Shown here: positions 16,565 to 25,240 of the stretch, piece after piece
Position numbering within the stretch: the stretch's first letter is position 1
How the letters are laid out: every line of letters begins with the position of its first letter
Origin: an uncultured Bacteroidota bacterium
GTDB lineage: Bacteria; Bacteroidota; Bacteroidia; Flavobacteriales; Flavobacteriaceae
Assembly: GCA_902602415.1 (NCBI GenBank)
Contig: CACKQW010000003.1
Location: forward strand, 62,001 to 126,000
Length of the DNA stretch: 64,000 bases
Direction of reading: 5' to 3'
The notes under the pieces: model-generated
Told to the model about the DNA's origin: nothing
The model's input: the letters and a program-made list of their open reading frames with translations, nothing else
Database searches by the model: none
Program-made: the position numbers and the translations under genes

Positions 16565-18186
16565 AAAGAAGAAATTTTATAAAATTAGCAACTTCAGCAT
16601 CTGCAATCGGTTTATTCCCGTTTCAAATAACTAATGCATTGAACATTGCTAAGAAGTATGTTAGTTGTGAAATAAGTAACAGAAAGTTGGTTTTAATATA
16701 TCTAGGCGGTGGTAATGATGGCTTGAATACTATAATCCCATTAAATCAGTATGATTTGTACAGTAATCTTAGACCAACAATTAAGATTCCTGATACAGGG
16801 CTAAATTCATACATCAATTTAGATCTTTCCTTAGATGAATCTCAGCAAATTGGATTGCATCCAAGTTTAACTAAATTTAAAGACATCTATGATGCAGGAA
16901 ATTTACGAATTCTTCAATCAGTAGGATATCCTTCACAAAATAAGAGTCATTTTGCATCAACTGATATTTATAATACTGGAAATGATGGAAATAGCTGGCT
17001 AAATGGGGGTGATTCTGGTTGGATTGGTAGGTTTATTGAATCCTATTTTTATTACCTAGTAAATCAATCATTTCCAATTGGTGTTGAAATTGGATCTAAA
17101 ACTGGATCTCTTGGTTTTCACGGTGCTGAGGAACACGGATTATCTTTAAATATTGAGGGGCAAGATGCATCAGGCTTTTATTCGGTATTAAGTGGACTAG
17201 GAGGTGAGCCACCTGTTAATATACCAAATTCACATTATGGTTCTGAGCTTCAATACATTATTGAAAATGATCAAATATCAACTTTATACTCTCAAGCAAT
17301 CTCAAATGCATTTAATAGTGGATCAAATTCTGTTAGCTATGAGGATACAGATTTATCAAATCAATTAAAAACAGTCGCAAGGCTGATTAGCGGAGGTCTT
17401 CAGTCAAAAATATATCTTGTTAAACTAAATGGTTTTGATACACATTTTGGTCAGGTTCAATCACAGAATGGTATAATAGGGGATCACAATGATTTACTTA
17501 CCGAGTTAGATCAAGCTGTTTCAAAATTTATGTTGGATATTTCATCACAAGGTTTTCAGGATGATATAGTTGGGTTAACATTTTCTGAATTTGGCAGAAA
17601 AGCAAAAGAAAATGGAAACCTTGGAACTGACCATGGTGAAATTGCTCCAATGTTTGTATTTGGCACCGCTATTAATGGTGGAGTTTCAGGGACAAATCCA
17701 GATTTAACAGAAGCAACTGAGTCTAACAACTGGCAATTGGAAACTTATCAATTTGATTATAGAGAAACTTTAGGGACTTTACTTCAAGATTATCTAGGTG
17801 CAGATAACTATGCCATTGACTCCACATTTTTTAATCATTCTACTAATGAAAGTATTTGTGAAAATAAAATTAATGAACTTGTAATGACTGAATTTTCTGT
17901 TGCTGAAAACTGTTTTTCTAATACATTAACAAACCAAAATTTAAAAAAAACATTATTTAAAGTACTTCCCAATCCATTTTCAAAAGAAATACGAATCTTT
18001 AGTGATGATTACACAAGTGATATTAATTTGGAATTATTTGATTTAAATTCCAAGCTTGTTTTGCGTAAAACTGCAATGATTAATAAAGTTATCAATCTGA
18101 GTAATTTGATTAATGGTATATATATTTTAAAGATTTTCTTTGATGGTAGGAGTGAATCACATCGATTGATCAAATCTGATAAGTAA
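16561..18186 (+). CDS. DUF1501 family protein with Tat-like signal and T9SS sorting domain
   Basis: This 541-residue protein starts at GTG inside the DUF1800 stop. The N-terminus MKRRNFIKLATSASAIGLF fits a twin-arginine signal. The body is DUF1501, a sulfatase-like fold, with LIYLGGGNDGLN (about 42-53), FDTHFGQ (about 294) and TFSEFGRKAKEN. Residues about 465-541 look like a T9SS type A sorting domain (KVLPNPFSKEI, LFDLNSKLV, NLINGIYILKI, final basic residues). The domains predict inner-membrane export by Tat, then outer-membrane secretion by T9SS. Substrate unknown. Confidence 0.85.
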   Translation: MKRRNFIKLATSASAIGLFPFQITNALNIAKKYVSCEISNRKLVLIYLGGGNDGLNTIIPLNQYDLYSNLRPTIKIPDTGLNSYINLDLSLDESQQIGLHPSLTKFKDIYDAGNLRILQSVGYPSQNKSHFASTDIYNTGNDGNSWLNGGDSGWIGRFIESYFYYLVNQSFPIGVEIGSKTGSLGFHGAEEHGLSLNIEGQDASGFYSVLSGLGGEPPVNIPNSHYGSELQYIIENDQISTLYSQAISNAFNSGSNSVSYEDTDLSNQLKTVARLISGGLQSKIYLVKLNGFDTHFGQVQSQNGIIGDHNDLLTELDQAVSKFMLDISSQGFQDDIVGLTFSEFGRKAKENGNLGTDHGEIAPMFVFGTAINGGVSGTNPDLTEATESNNWQLETYQFDYRETLGTLLQDYLGADNYAIDSTFFNHSTNESICENKINELVMTEFSVAENCFSNTLTNQNLKKTLFKVLPNPFSKEIRIFSDDYTSDINLELFDLNSKLVLRKTAMINKVINLSNLINGIYILKIFFDGRSESHRLIKSDK

Positions 18187-18231
18187 TAATCCTATTTTAC
18201 ATAATATAAATTATATAACAAAGATATAAAC

Positions 18232-18720
18232 TTATTTGGTTGGTGAATATACTTCCATGTTCCTGTCATATTTACAACATCCAGGGAGGTTATCGTATGC
18301 TGACTGATCAGCTGTAGTATTCATTGTTTCATATCCAGAGTCTGTTATAGCTTTATTTAAAATTTCTAAATTATAATTCTCTAAATCTTTAAAAGAAACA
18401 TCCAAAATTTTTGACTGAATCCCCCATTCTGCATCTTTGACAAAATCTAAATCTTTTACAGCTTGCTCAATGGTATATTTACACATTCCACAGTTTCCCT
18501 TTACCCCAATAGAATAATCAGAACTCTCAATATTTGAAACCTCCAAATTTTTAGGTGCATTTTTGATAACTACAGTTTCTTTACATCCAACAAACCACAT
18601 GATACAAGCACCAAAAATTAATCCTTTAATAAATGAAATCCACATTCCTTGATAATTAGATAAACCAAAAAAATTTAAAATTGATTTAATGTATTTTTTA
18701 TGCCATTCAATAAAACTCAT
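18232..18720 (-). CDS. membrane-anchored heavy-metal-associated (HMA) domain protein
   Basis: The 162 residues begin with an amphipathic segment, then a hydrophobic helix (about 26-45) ending in FVGCKE, and a C-terminal HMA-like ferredoxin fold (about 68-135) with the metal-binding pair GNCGMC (Cys77, Cys80). A further Cys pair occurs near the end (PGCCKYD). The VGC at residues 44-46 could be a lipobox if translation starts at the internal Met26, so the anchor may be a lipid rather than a helix. Likely role: copper or similar metal binding at the envelope. It shares its strand with the helicase upstream, 9 bp away. Confidence 0.7.
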   Translation of the reverse strand: MSFIEWHKKYIKSILNFFGLSNYQGMWISFIKGLIFGACIMWFVGCKETVVIKNAPKNLEVSNIESSDYSIGVKGNCGMCKYTIEQAVKDLDFVKDAEWGIQSKILDVSFKDLENYNLEILNKAITDSGYETMNTTADQSAYDNLPGCCKYDRNMEVYSPTK

Positions 18721-18729
18721 AATATAAAT

Positions 18730-20247
18730 TTAATAAATAATTTTTTTTCTCTTTATGACATCAAAATTGTTTCTGATATTGGTTCTTAATCTTTTTTTGT
18801 AGTCTTCAGTAAGCCAATCTAAAAAATTTGAAGTGCTTTTGCTTATGCATTTAGAATATCTCTTGATAATAAAATCTATATCATCGTTAAGTTCTTTTGC
18901 TAAAATTAGTGCATCAAATTCATCATCACTATTTTCAACACACATCAATGAATGATGACTAATCGCTTTTTCTAATACAATCTTTGAAGATTTTCCACTT
19001 TGGATTGAATTAACATATGTCATATCAACATCAAAGAAAAAATTTTCTGTTTTGGAAAAAAGTTTTTTAATTTCATCGGGCATTTCATATCTAAATCGTC
19101 CCTCAATTTCCTCATCAGATTTAATATTATCTAAATAATTAAGAGGGTTTTGAAATATTCTATTCCAATCAATGTCAGAACCCCATTCCCCGAATCTGTA
19201 AAAATTGTTACCTAAATCAACAACTTCAAAAGAATCTTTGTTTTTTATTAATCTTGAGCCCCTGCCTATCATTTGATAATATAAAGTTAGAGATTTAGTA
19301 GCTCGATTAATCATTATACACTTGACTGATGGCTCATCGAAGCCTGTAGTTAAAATACTAACAGAGGTTAAAATTGCATTGTCGGTTTTCTTAAACCAAG
19401 TTAAGATTTCTGATCTTTGTTTTTTTGTTGCGGTATTATCTAAATGTCTGATATTATAACCAGCTTTTTTGAAAGTATCATATACAATTAGTGATGTATT
19501 GATTCCATTATTAAAAATAAGTGTCTTTTTGTTTAAACATGTTTCTTCATAAGCTATCATAAGTTTTGATAACATATCATTATTTGTATATAATTCTTCA
19601 GATGACTTTACGGTATAATCACCATTCGCTCCAACTATTAACGATGTTAAACCAACATTATAAGTAAATAAATTGGCTCTAGCTAAAAATTTATTTTTTA
19701 TAAGTTCTGAAATTGATTCACCAACGATTAATTCATCATAATTGTCTTTCATGGGTAAATTAATATTAGAACTTAAAGGAGTAGCTGTTACGCCAAGCAT
19801 AAAGGATTTACTGAAAAATTTAAATAATTTGGTAAAAGAATTGTAATGCGCTTCATCAATAATTACCAGCCCAACATCTGAAATGTCAAGTTTGCCTTCT
19901 AAAAGTCTATTGTTTAACGTCTCAACCATTGCTACGTAACAGCTGTAATCATCTTGATCATCTAATGAAGCTTTGCTATTTACGATTTTATTCAAAACTC
20001 CAAAACTTGTCAACACCTTTGATGTTTGATTACATAGTTCTATTCTATGAGTTAATACAACAACTTTTTTCTTTTTTAATTTTAAATACTGTCTTACTAT
20101 TTCAGAAAAAATTATTGTCTTCCCCCCACCTGTTGGGAGTTGATATAGCAAATGATAATCATTAGGTCTGTCTTCAAATCTTTTGAAAATTTTTTCAATT
20201 GCACCTTTTTGGTAATTATATAAATCTATTTCTGTTTTTAAGGACAT
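18730..20247 (-). CDS. SF2 DEAD/DEAH-box helicase (RadD-like)
   Basis: This 505-residue cytoplasmic helicase has both RecA-like domains: Walker A PTGGGKT (about 38-44), motif Ia VLTHRIEL, DEAH box IIDEAH (about 130), motif III VTATP, and motif VI QMIGRGSRL. The layout resembles RadD/YejH-type or type III restriction-like ATPases, but there is no methylase or nuclease domain and no restriction-modification gene nearby. RadD in E. coli acts in DNA repair; that role is only suggested. A good minus-strand promoter lies at 20266-20298. Confidence 0.85.
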   Translation of the reverse strand: MSLKTEIDLYNYQKGAIEKIFKRFEDRPNDYHLLYQLPTGGGKTIIFSEIVRQYLKLKKKKVVVLTHRIELCNQTSKVLTSFGVLNKIVNSKASLDDQDDYSCYVAMVETLNNRLLEGKLDISDVGLVIIDEAHYNSFTKLFKFFSKSFMLGVTATPLSSNINLPMKDNYDELIVGESISELIKNKFLARANLFTYNVGLTSLIVGANGDYTVKSSEELYTNNDMLSKLMIAYEETCLNKKTLIFNNGINTSLIVYDTFKKAGYNIRHLDNTATKKQRSEILTWFKKTDNAILTSVSILTTGFDEPSVKCIMINRATKSLTLYYQMIGRGSRLIKNKDSFEVVDLGNNFYRFGEWGSDIDWNRIFQNPLNYLDNIKSDEEIEGRFRYEMPDEIKKLFSKTENFFFDVDMTYVNSIQSGKSSKIVLEKAISHHSLMCVENSDDEFDALILAKELNDDIDFIIKRYSKCISKSTSNFLDWLTEDYKKRLRTNIRNNFDVIKRKKIIY

Positions 20248-20265
20248 TTGATTAAGTCAGATTTG

Positions 20266-20298
20266 CAAAAATAGAAAGAAATTAATGTTTTAAAACAA
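20266..20298 (-). promoter_or_regulatory. promoter of the helicase gene
   Basis: On the minus strand a -33 TTG (complement of 20296-20298) and a -7 TATTTTTG (complement of 20266-20273) are separated by 22 bp. The -7 box ends 18 bases before the ATG at 20247. This separates the helicase from the E1 gene upstream. Confidence 0.55.
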
Positions 20299-20343
20299 TT
20301 TTGAATAAAATTTAAAATATTAACTAGATATTTTTATTAAATA

Positions 20344-22317
20344 TTAATAATTTAAAAGTTCAATTATTTTAGTTTCAAACCTGTCAAATGGTAAGTATTG
20401 TTTTTCAAGGCCTTCCTCGAAAGGTATTGGAGTATTTAAACTACCAACTCTGAACACTGGAGCATCTAAATTTTCAAAGCAGTTTTCCATAATTATTGAA
20501 GATATTTCAGATGCAATTCCTCCAAAAATACTATCTTCTTGTAACACAATTGCTTTCCCTGTTTTATTTACAGAATTGATTATAATTTTTTCATCAATTG
20601 GTGATAATGTTAATAAATCTATTAGGTCTGCGTCAATATCATGTTTATCAATTATTTTAAGAGCTTCATGAACCCCAAGCCCATAAGTAATTACAGAAAT
20701 TTTTTTTCCTATTTTTCTTAATTTACCCTTGCCTATTGGTACATTATAATAGTTTTCTGGAATTTCTTCTCTAATGGTTCTGTATAATGCTTTATGTTCA
20801 AAAAATAATACTGGATTAGGATTTTCAATTGATGAAATTAACAAACCTTTCGCATCAAATGGAAATGATGGATAAACCACAACAAGCCCTGGTGTTTTTG
20901 TAAACCATGCCTCATTAGTTTGCGAGTGGAATGGTCCTGCTCCAACCCCTGCTCCACAAGGCATTCTAAGAACGACATCTGCTTTTTGCTTCCATCTATA
21001 GTATGTTTTTGCAAGATAATTAACAACTGGATTAAATCCAGATGAAATGAAATCCGAAAATTGTAACTCTACAATACTTTTTCTACCACAAATTGAAAGT
21101 CCCATAGCAGTTTCAATAATTGATGATTCACATATTGGTGTATTTCTCACTCTGTCTTTTCCAAATATTTTTAAAAAACCATCCGTTACTTTAAAAACAC
21201 CCCCATATTCAGCTATGTCTTGTCCCATGATTATCAATTCGTCATATTTTTCCATTGATAATTTAAGAGCATTAGATATCGAATCAACAAACCTCATCTC
21301 TGTTAATTTTTCAATTTTTTTTATTGAATTGTTGTCATATGGGTGTAAAACATCATTTAATTCCTTTTGAACAGAGGGAGCTATTTTGGATTGTAGATTA
21401 GCTTTTTTAATATCATCCTCAATCACACTAGAAAATTGTTTTTTTAATTTTGTAATTTCTTTTTTATTTAAAATATCTGATTCTAATAGGAAGGATTCAT
21501 AATTTAAAATGGGATCTCTTTTTTCCCAATATTCAATCATTTCTTTCGGAACATATTTTGTTCCACTAGCTTCTTCATGACCCCTTATTCTAAAAGTCAT
21601 AAGCTCCACAAGTACAGGTTGAGGCTTTTTTTGAATGATCTTTTTTATCTCTTTTATTTTAGAAAAAACTTCAATAATATTATTACCGTCGATATTGTAT
21701 GATTTTATTCCGTAACCAATGCCTTTATCAGAAATATTTTTACAATTATACTGTTCGTTTACAGGGGTTGATAATCCATATCCGTTATTCTCGATCACAA
21801 ATATTACAGGCAAATTCCATACTGATGCAACATTTAAAGCCTCATGAAAATCACCTTCACTAGTCCCCCCCTCCCCGGAAAAAACTGCAGTTATTTTTTT
21901 ATTTTTTTTTAAAAGGTTATGTAAAGCGATACCATTTGCAACACCCAGTTGAGGACCAAGATGTGAAATCATTCCAACAATTTTATGTTGATTTGATCCA
22001 AAATGAAACGACCTATCTCTTCCGTTTGTAAATCCATCTAATTTGCCTTGCCATTGGCAAAATAGTCTATACAATGAAATTTTTCTGCTTGTAAAAACTC
22101 CAAGGTTTCTATGCATTGGTAAAATATATTCATCATCATCTAAAGCCATGGTAACTCCAACAGAGATAGCTTCTTGTCCTATTCCAGAAAACCATTTTGA
22201 TATCTTACCTTGTCTGAGAAGAACCAACATCTTTTCCTCAATCATTCTCGAAAATAGCATATTTGTGTATAAAGCTACATATTTAGACTTTTCTATTTCT
22301 GAGTTGAAAAAGTTCAT
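20344..22317 (-). CDS. 2-oxoacid dehydrogenase E1, fused alpha and beta subunits
   Basis: This 657-residue protein joins an E1-alpha domain (about 1-330) to an E1-beta domain (about 335-657). E1 decarboxylates 2-oxoacids (branched-chain or pyruvate type) with thiamine diphosphate. The ThDP motif spans GEGG (148-151) to ENN (176-178); the usual Asp of GDG is Glu here. The beta half shows MGQDIAEYGGVF, the catalytic-type FHSQTNEAWF His, and GLTVVYPS-like substrate region (GLVVVYPS). No E2 or E3 gene is adjacent. Substrate choice cannot be settled by eye. Confidence 0.9.
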   Translation of the reverse strand: MNFFNSEIEKSKYVALYTNMLFSRMIEEKMLVLLRQGKISKWFSGIGQEAISVGVTMALDDDEYILPMHRNLGVFTSRKISLYRLFCQWQGKLDGFTNGRDRSFHFGSNQHKIVGMISHLGPQLGVANGIALHNLLKKNKKITAVFSGEGGTSEGDFHEALNVASVWNLPVIFVIENNGYGLSTPVNEQYNCKNISDKGIGYGIKSYNIDGNNIIEVFSKIKEIKKIIQKKPQPVLVELMTFRIRGHEEASGTKYVPKEMIEYWEKRDPILNYESFLLESDILNKKEITKLKKQFSSVIEDDIKKANLQSKIAPSVQKELNDVLHPYDNNSIKKIEKLTEMRFVDSISNALKLSMEKYDELIIMGQDIAEYGGVFKVTDGFLKIFGKDRVRNTPICESSIIETAMGLSICGRKSIVELQFSDFISSGFNPVVNYLAKTYYRWKQKADVVLRMPCGAGVGAGPFHSQTNEAWFTKTPGLVVVYPSFPFDAKGLLISSIENPNPVLFFEHKALYRTIREEIPENYYNVPIGKGKLRKIGKKISVITYGLGVHEALKIIDKHDIDADLIDLLTLSPIDEKIIINSVNKTGKAIVLQEDSIFGGIASEISSIIMENCFENLDAPVFRVGSLNTPIPFEEGLEKQYLPFDRFETKIIELLNY

Positions 22318-22429
22318 AGTTAATTATGGGGCAAAATATTAATTTAAAATATAAATTAAATATTTATGAAACAGATAAAAACTTGAAGTTATCAACATTT
22401 ATTATCTTTACTCTAAATAATTTCATTCA

Positions 22430-23380
22430 ATGAAAAGAATACCCTCTGTTAATTTACAAGATTTTTTGAGTAATGATTCTCAAAAGAAATCTGATTTTGT
22501 TAAATCAATTGGAAGCGCCTTTCAAGATATTGGTTTTTGTGCGGTTCATGGGCATTTTTTAGATGATGATTTAGTTTCTCGCTTATATGAGCAGATTAAA
22601 TTATTTTTTGATCTTCCAATTGATGTAAAAACCAAATATGAACACCCAGAATACTCAGGCCAAAGAGGTTATGTTTCATTTGGGAAAGAAAGTGCAAAGG
22701 GAAGTAAGCATGGGGATTTAAAAGAATACTGGCATTTTGGTCAATATCTTAAAAGTTCAGAAATAACTAAATACAACTACTTTCCAAATATTGTAGTAGA
22801 GGAATTACCCGAATTTAATGTAGTTGGAAAAGAAGTTTACAAATCTTTAGAAAAAACTGCAAAATATGTTTTAAGAGCACTCGCTATTTATTTGGAAATT
22901 GATGAAAATTATTTTGACCAGTATATAAAAAATGGAAATTCAATATTAAGACCTATTCACTATCCTCCGATTACTGAAGACCCCAAAGAGGCTGTAAGGG
23001 CTGCTGCACATGGAGATATTAATTTAATTACTCTATTAATGGGTGCTCATGGTAAAGGATTGCAAGTTCTTGATTCTCAAGAGAACTGGATTGATGCTGT
23101 TGCTGAAAAAAATGAATTAATGATTAATATTGGGGATATGTTATCGAGACACACTAATAATGTTTTAAAATCGACTGTTCATAGAGTTGTTAACCCTGAT
23201 AAAGAGCTTCTCAAAAAATCTAGATATTCTATACCTTTTTTCATGCATCCGATTAGTGATATGAAATTAAATGTAATTGATTCATGTATATGTGATGAAT
23301 ACCCAAAGGCTTATGAAGATATTACTGCTGGTGAATTTTTGGATGAAAGGTTGGTAGAATTAGGTCTTTTGAAAAAATAA
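22430..23380 (+). CDS. isopenicillin N synthase-like Fe(II)/2-oxoglutarate oxygenase
   Basis: The 316 residues have the N-terminal DIOX_N region (IPSVNLQDFL, AFQDIGFCAVHGH) and the C-terminal double-stranded beta-helix. The iron triad is visible as His194, Asp196 (AAHGDINL) and His251 (STVHRVVNP), with the 2-oxoglutarate-type RYSIPFF motif shortly after. Substrate is unknown; the family covers many oxidations and bacterial members are mostly uncharacterised. The next gene's ATG overlaps the stop by 1 bp. Confidence 0.9.
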   Translation: MKRIPSVNLQDFLSNDSQKKSDFVKSIGSAFQDIGFCAVHGHFLDDDLVSRLYEQIKLFFDLPIDVKTKYEHPEYSGQRGYVSFGKESAKGSKHGDLKEYWHFGQYLKSSEITKYNYFPNIVVEELPEFNVVGKEVYKSLEKTAKYVLRALAIYLEIDENYFDQYIKNGNSILRPIHYPPITEDPKEAVRAAAHGDINLITLLMGAHGKGLQVLDSQENWIDAVAEKNELMINIGDMLSRHTNNVLKSTVHRVVNPDKELLKKSRYSIPFFMHPISDMKLNVIDSCICDEYPKAYEDITAGEFLDERLVELGLLKK

Positions 23381-23715
23381 TGGATTTAAAAGACCAATTA
23401 CAAAAATTATTTCCTGATCACCAACCCATAAAAGATGCAAATCTACAAACTTCACGGTCTCCAAATCTTTATAATCAGGTATCTCCACTGTTGTGTAAAT
23501 ATGAAAAGAGAAACGGTAGACCCACGCTGATTATTGAAGGTTTTGAAGGTGAAAATATAAATCATTTAAAAAAAATTTCTAGTAAACTAAAACAAAGATT
23601 TTCGGTTGGGGGATCTGTTAAAAATCAGACTATCATTATTCAAGGTAATATTAGGGACAAAGTCATGAATTATTTATCAGAAATTGGCTTTAAAGTAAAG
23701 CGTGTAGGAGGATAA
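23380..23715 (+). CDS. SUI1/YciH-family translation factor
   Basis: This 111-residue protein has a C-terminal SUI1 (eIF1-like) domain (about 35-111): basic strand KRNGRPTLIIEGF, helix with LKQRFSVGGSVKNQTIIIQG, and ending IGFKVKRVGG. Bacterial YciH influences initiation fidelity in E. coli; here the role is inferred. It overlaps the oxygenase stop by 1 bp and is followed 2 bp later by the phosphorylase, so all three form one transcript. Confidence 0.9.
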   Translation: MDLKDQLQKLFPDHQPIKDANLQTSRSPNLYNQVSPLLCKYEKRNGRPTLIIEGFEGENINHLKKISSKLKQRFSVGGSVKNQTIIIQGNIRDKVMNYLSEIGFKVKRVGG

Positions 23716-23717
23716 TT

Positions 23718-24557
23718 ATGAATTCATCGGAAATTATTACAAATAAAAATGGTAGTATTTATCATTTATTTCTTAAGCCTGAACAGATTTCATGTGATAT
23801 AATATTAGTTGGAGATCCATTTCGCGTAGATGAGGTTTCAAAATTCATGGATGATATAGAATTTACAACTCAAAATAGAGAATTTAGATCTGTTACTGGA
23901 TATTATAACAAAAAGAGAATTAGTGTAATTTCCACTGGAATTGGAGGAAGTAATATTGATATAGTTATAAATGAAATTGACACACTGGTTAATTATGATT
24001 TCGAAAAAAATAAATACAAGGAAAATCACAAACAGATAAACTTTATTAGAATAGGAACTTCTGGCTCGATTTCTGAAAACATTCCGATTAATACATTTTT
24101 AATCTCAAAATATGCTATCGACTTAAACTCACAACTTTCATTTTATGATCTTGATAACTATAAAAATGATAAAATATTCAAACTTCCATATGGTTCAAAG
24201 AAATTTTACTATTGTATTCAATCCTCAGATGTTTTATATAAAAAATTTAATTCAAAATCAATACACAAGGGAATAACTGCAACTTGCAATGGTTTTTATT
24301 CATTTCAAGGCAGAAATACAAGAATACCTTTGAAAACACTCATAAATTTTGAAGATTTAGATAAATTAAGTTACAAAAACCATCATGTTACTAATTTAGA
24401 AATGGAAACAGCAATAATTTATGGGTTAGCAAATTTTTTAAATCATAATGCTATTTCATTAAATGCGATTTTAGCTAATAGGAAATATGATTCTTACTCC
24501 TCTAATCCCTCAGCTGTCATTGATTCTTTAATTAAATATACACTAGATAGAATTTAA
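23718..24557 (+). CDS. nucleoside phosphorylase (uridine phosphorylase-like)
   Basis: The 279 residues match the PNP/UDP family: phosphate-site GDPFRVDE (about 33-40), STGIGGSNIDI (about 73-83), RIGTSGSI (about 113-120), and the ribose-binding NLEMETAIIYGLANFL (about 229-244). Such enzymes split nucleosides with phosphate for salvage. Base preference (uridine or purine) is uncertain; the FQGRN segment (about 197) is near the base site. Last gene of the three-gene unit. Confidence 0.85.
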   Translation: MNSSEIITNKNGSIYHLFLKPEQISCDIILVGDPFRVDEVSKFMDDIEFTTQNREFRSVTGYYNKKRISVISTGIGGSNIDIVINEIDTLVNYDFEKNKYKENHKQINFIRIGTSGSISENIPINTFLISKYAIDLNSQLSFYDLDNYKNDKIFKLPYGSKKFYYCIQSSDVLYKKFNSKSIHKGITATCNGFYSFQGRNTRIPLKTLINFEDLDKLSYKNHHVTNLEMETAIIYGLANFLNHNAISLNAILANRKYDSYSSNPSAVIDSLIKYTLDRI

Positions 24558-24571
24558 TAAAATTAAAATTG

Positions 24572-25240
24572 CTATTGCCAGTCTATTGGATTGATTCCAT
24601 TTTCAACTAGAAACTTGTTAGTCTTAATAAAATGATTTTTTCCAAACCATAATCCCCTGTTTGCACTTAGTGGGGAAGGATGACCAGACATTAAAATTAA
24701 ATGCCGTTTATCGTCAATTAGTTTTGATTTACTTTTGGCATAATTTCCCCATAAAAGAAATACCACATTATTTTTATTAATTGAAATTATTTTTATTATT
24801 TCATCTGTAAATTTTTCCCATCCACGATTTTGGTGACTACCAGGTTTGTTTTTTCTAACAGTTAATGTTGAATTTAATAGTAAAACCCCCTGCTCTAACC
24901 ATCTAGTTAGATCTCCGTTCTTACAATGTTTAATATTAAAATTATTTTCTATTTCCCTGAAAATATTTAGTAGTGATGGTGGAGGAATCATATTTTCAGC
25001 AACTGAAAATGCTAATCCATTTGCCTGATTAGGATTATGATAAGGGTCTTGCCCTATTATAACAACTTTTACATTATTGAGAGTACAACAATTTAATGCT
25101 TGGAAGATTAAGCCACCTTTTGGATAACATGTGTAATTTCTATATTCATTTTTGACAAATGAAACAAGGTTTTTGAAACTAGTTGAGTTTATGTGTTTTT
25201 GTAGATGTTTCTTCCACGATTCATCTAGCTTAAGATTCAT
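24572..25240 (-). CDS. ung: uracil-DNA glycosylase
   Basis: Family 1 UNG removes uracil from DNA. The 222 residues include the catalytic motif GQDPYHNPNQANGLAFSV (Asp65 activates water), the uracil-binding LLLNSTLTV, and the DNA-intercalating HPSPLSANRG loop (about 186-195). Length is normal. It is the last gene of the aroC-gltP-ung cluster; its start overlaps the gltP 3' end by 11 bp. Confidence 0.97.
   Translation of the reverse strand: MNLKLDESWKKHLQKHINSTSFKNLVSFVKNEYRNYTCYPKGGLIFQALNCCTLNNVKVVIIGQDPYHNPNQANGLAFSVAENMIPPPSLLNIFREIENNFNIKHCKNGDLTRWLEQGVLLLNSTLTVRKNKPGSHQNRGWEKFTDEIIKIISINKNNVVFLLWGNYAKSKSKLIDDKRHLILMSGHPSPLSANRGLWFGKNHFIKTNKFLVENGINPIDWQ

Noticed and set aside
18730-20247. 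Possible restriction or defence system suggested by a type III-like helicase
   Set aside because: No methylase, nuclease or other defence gene is adjacent; neighbours are an HMA protein and an E1 dehydrogenase.
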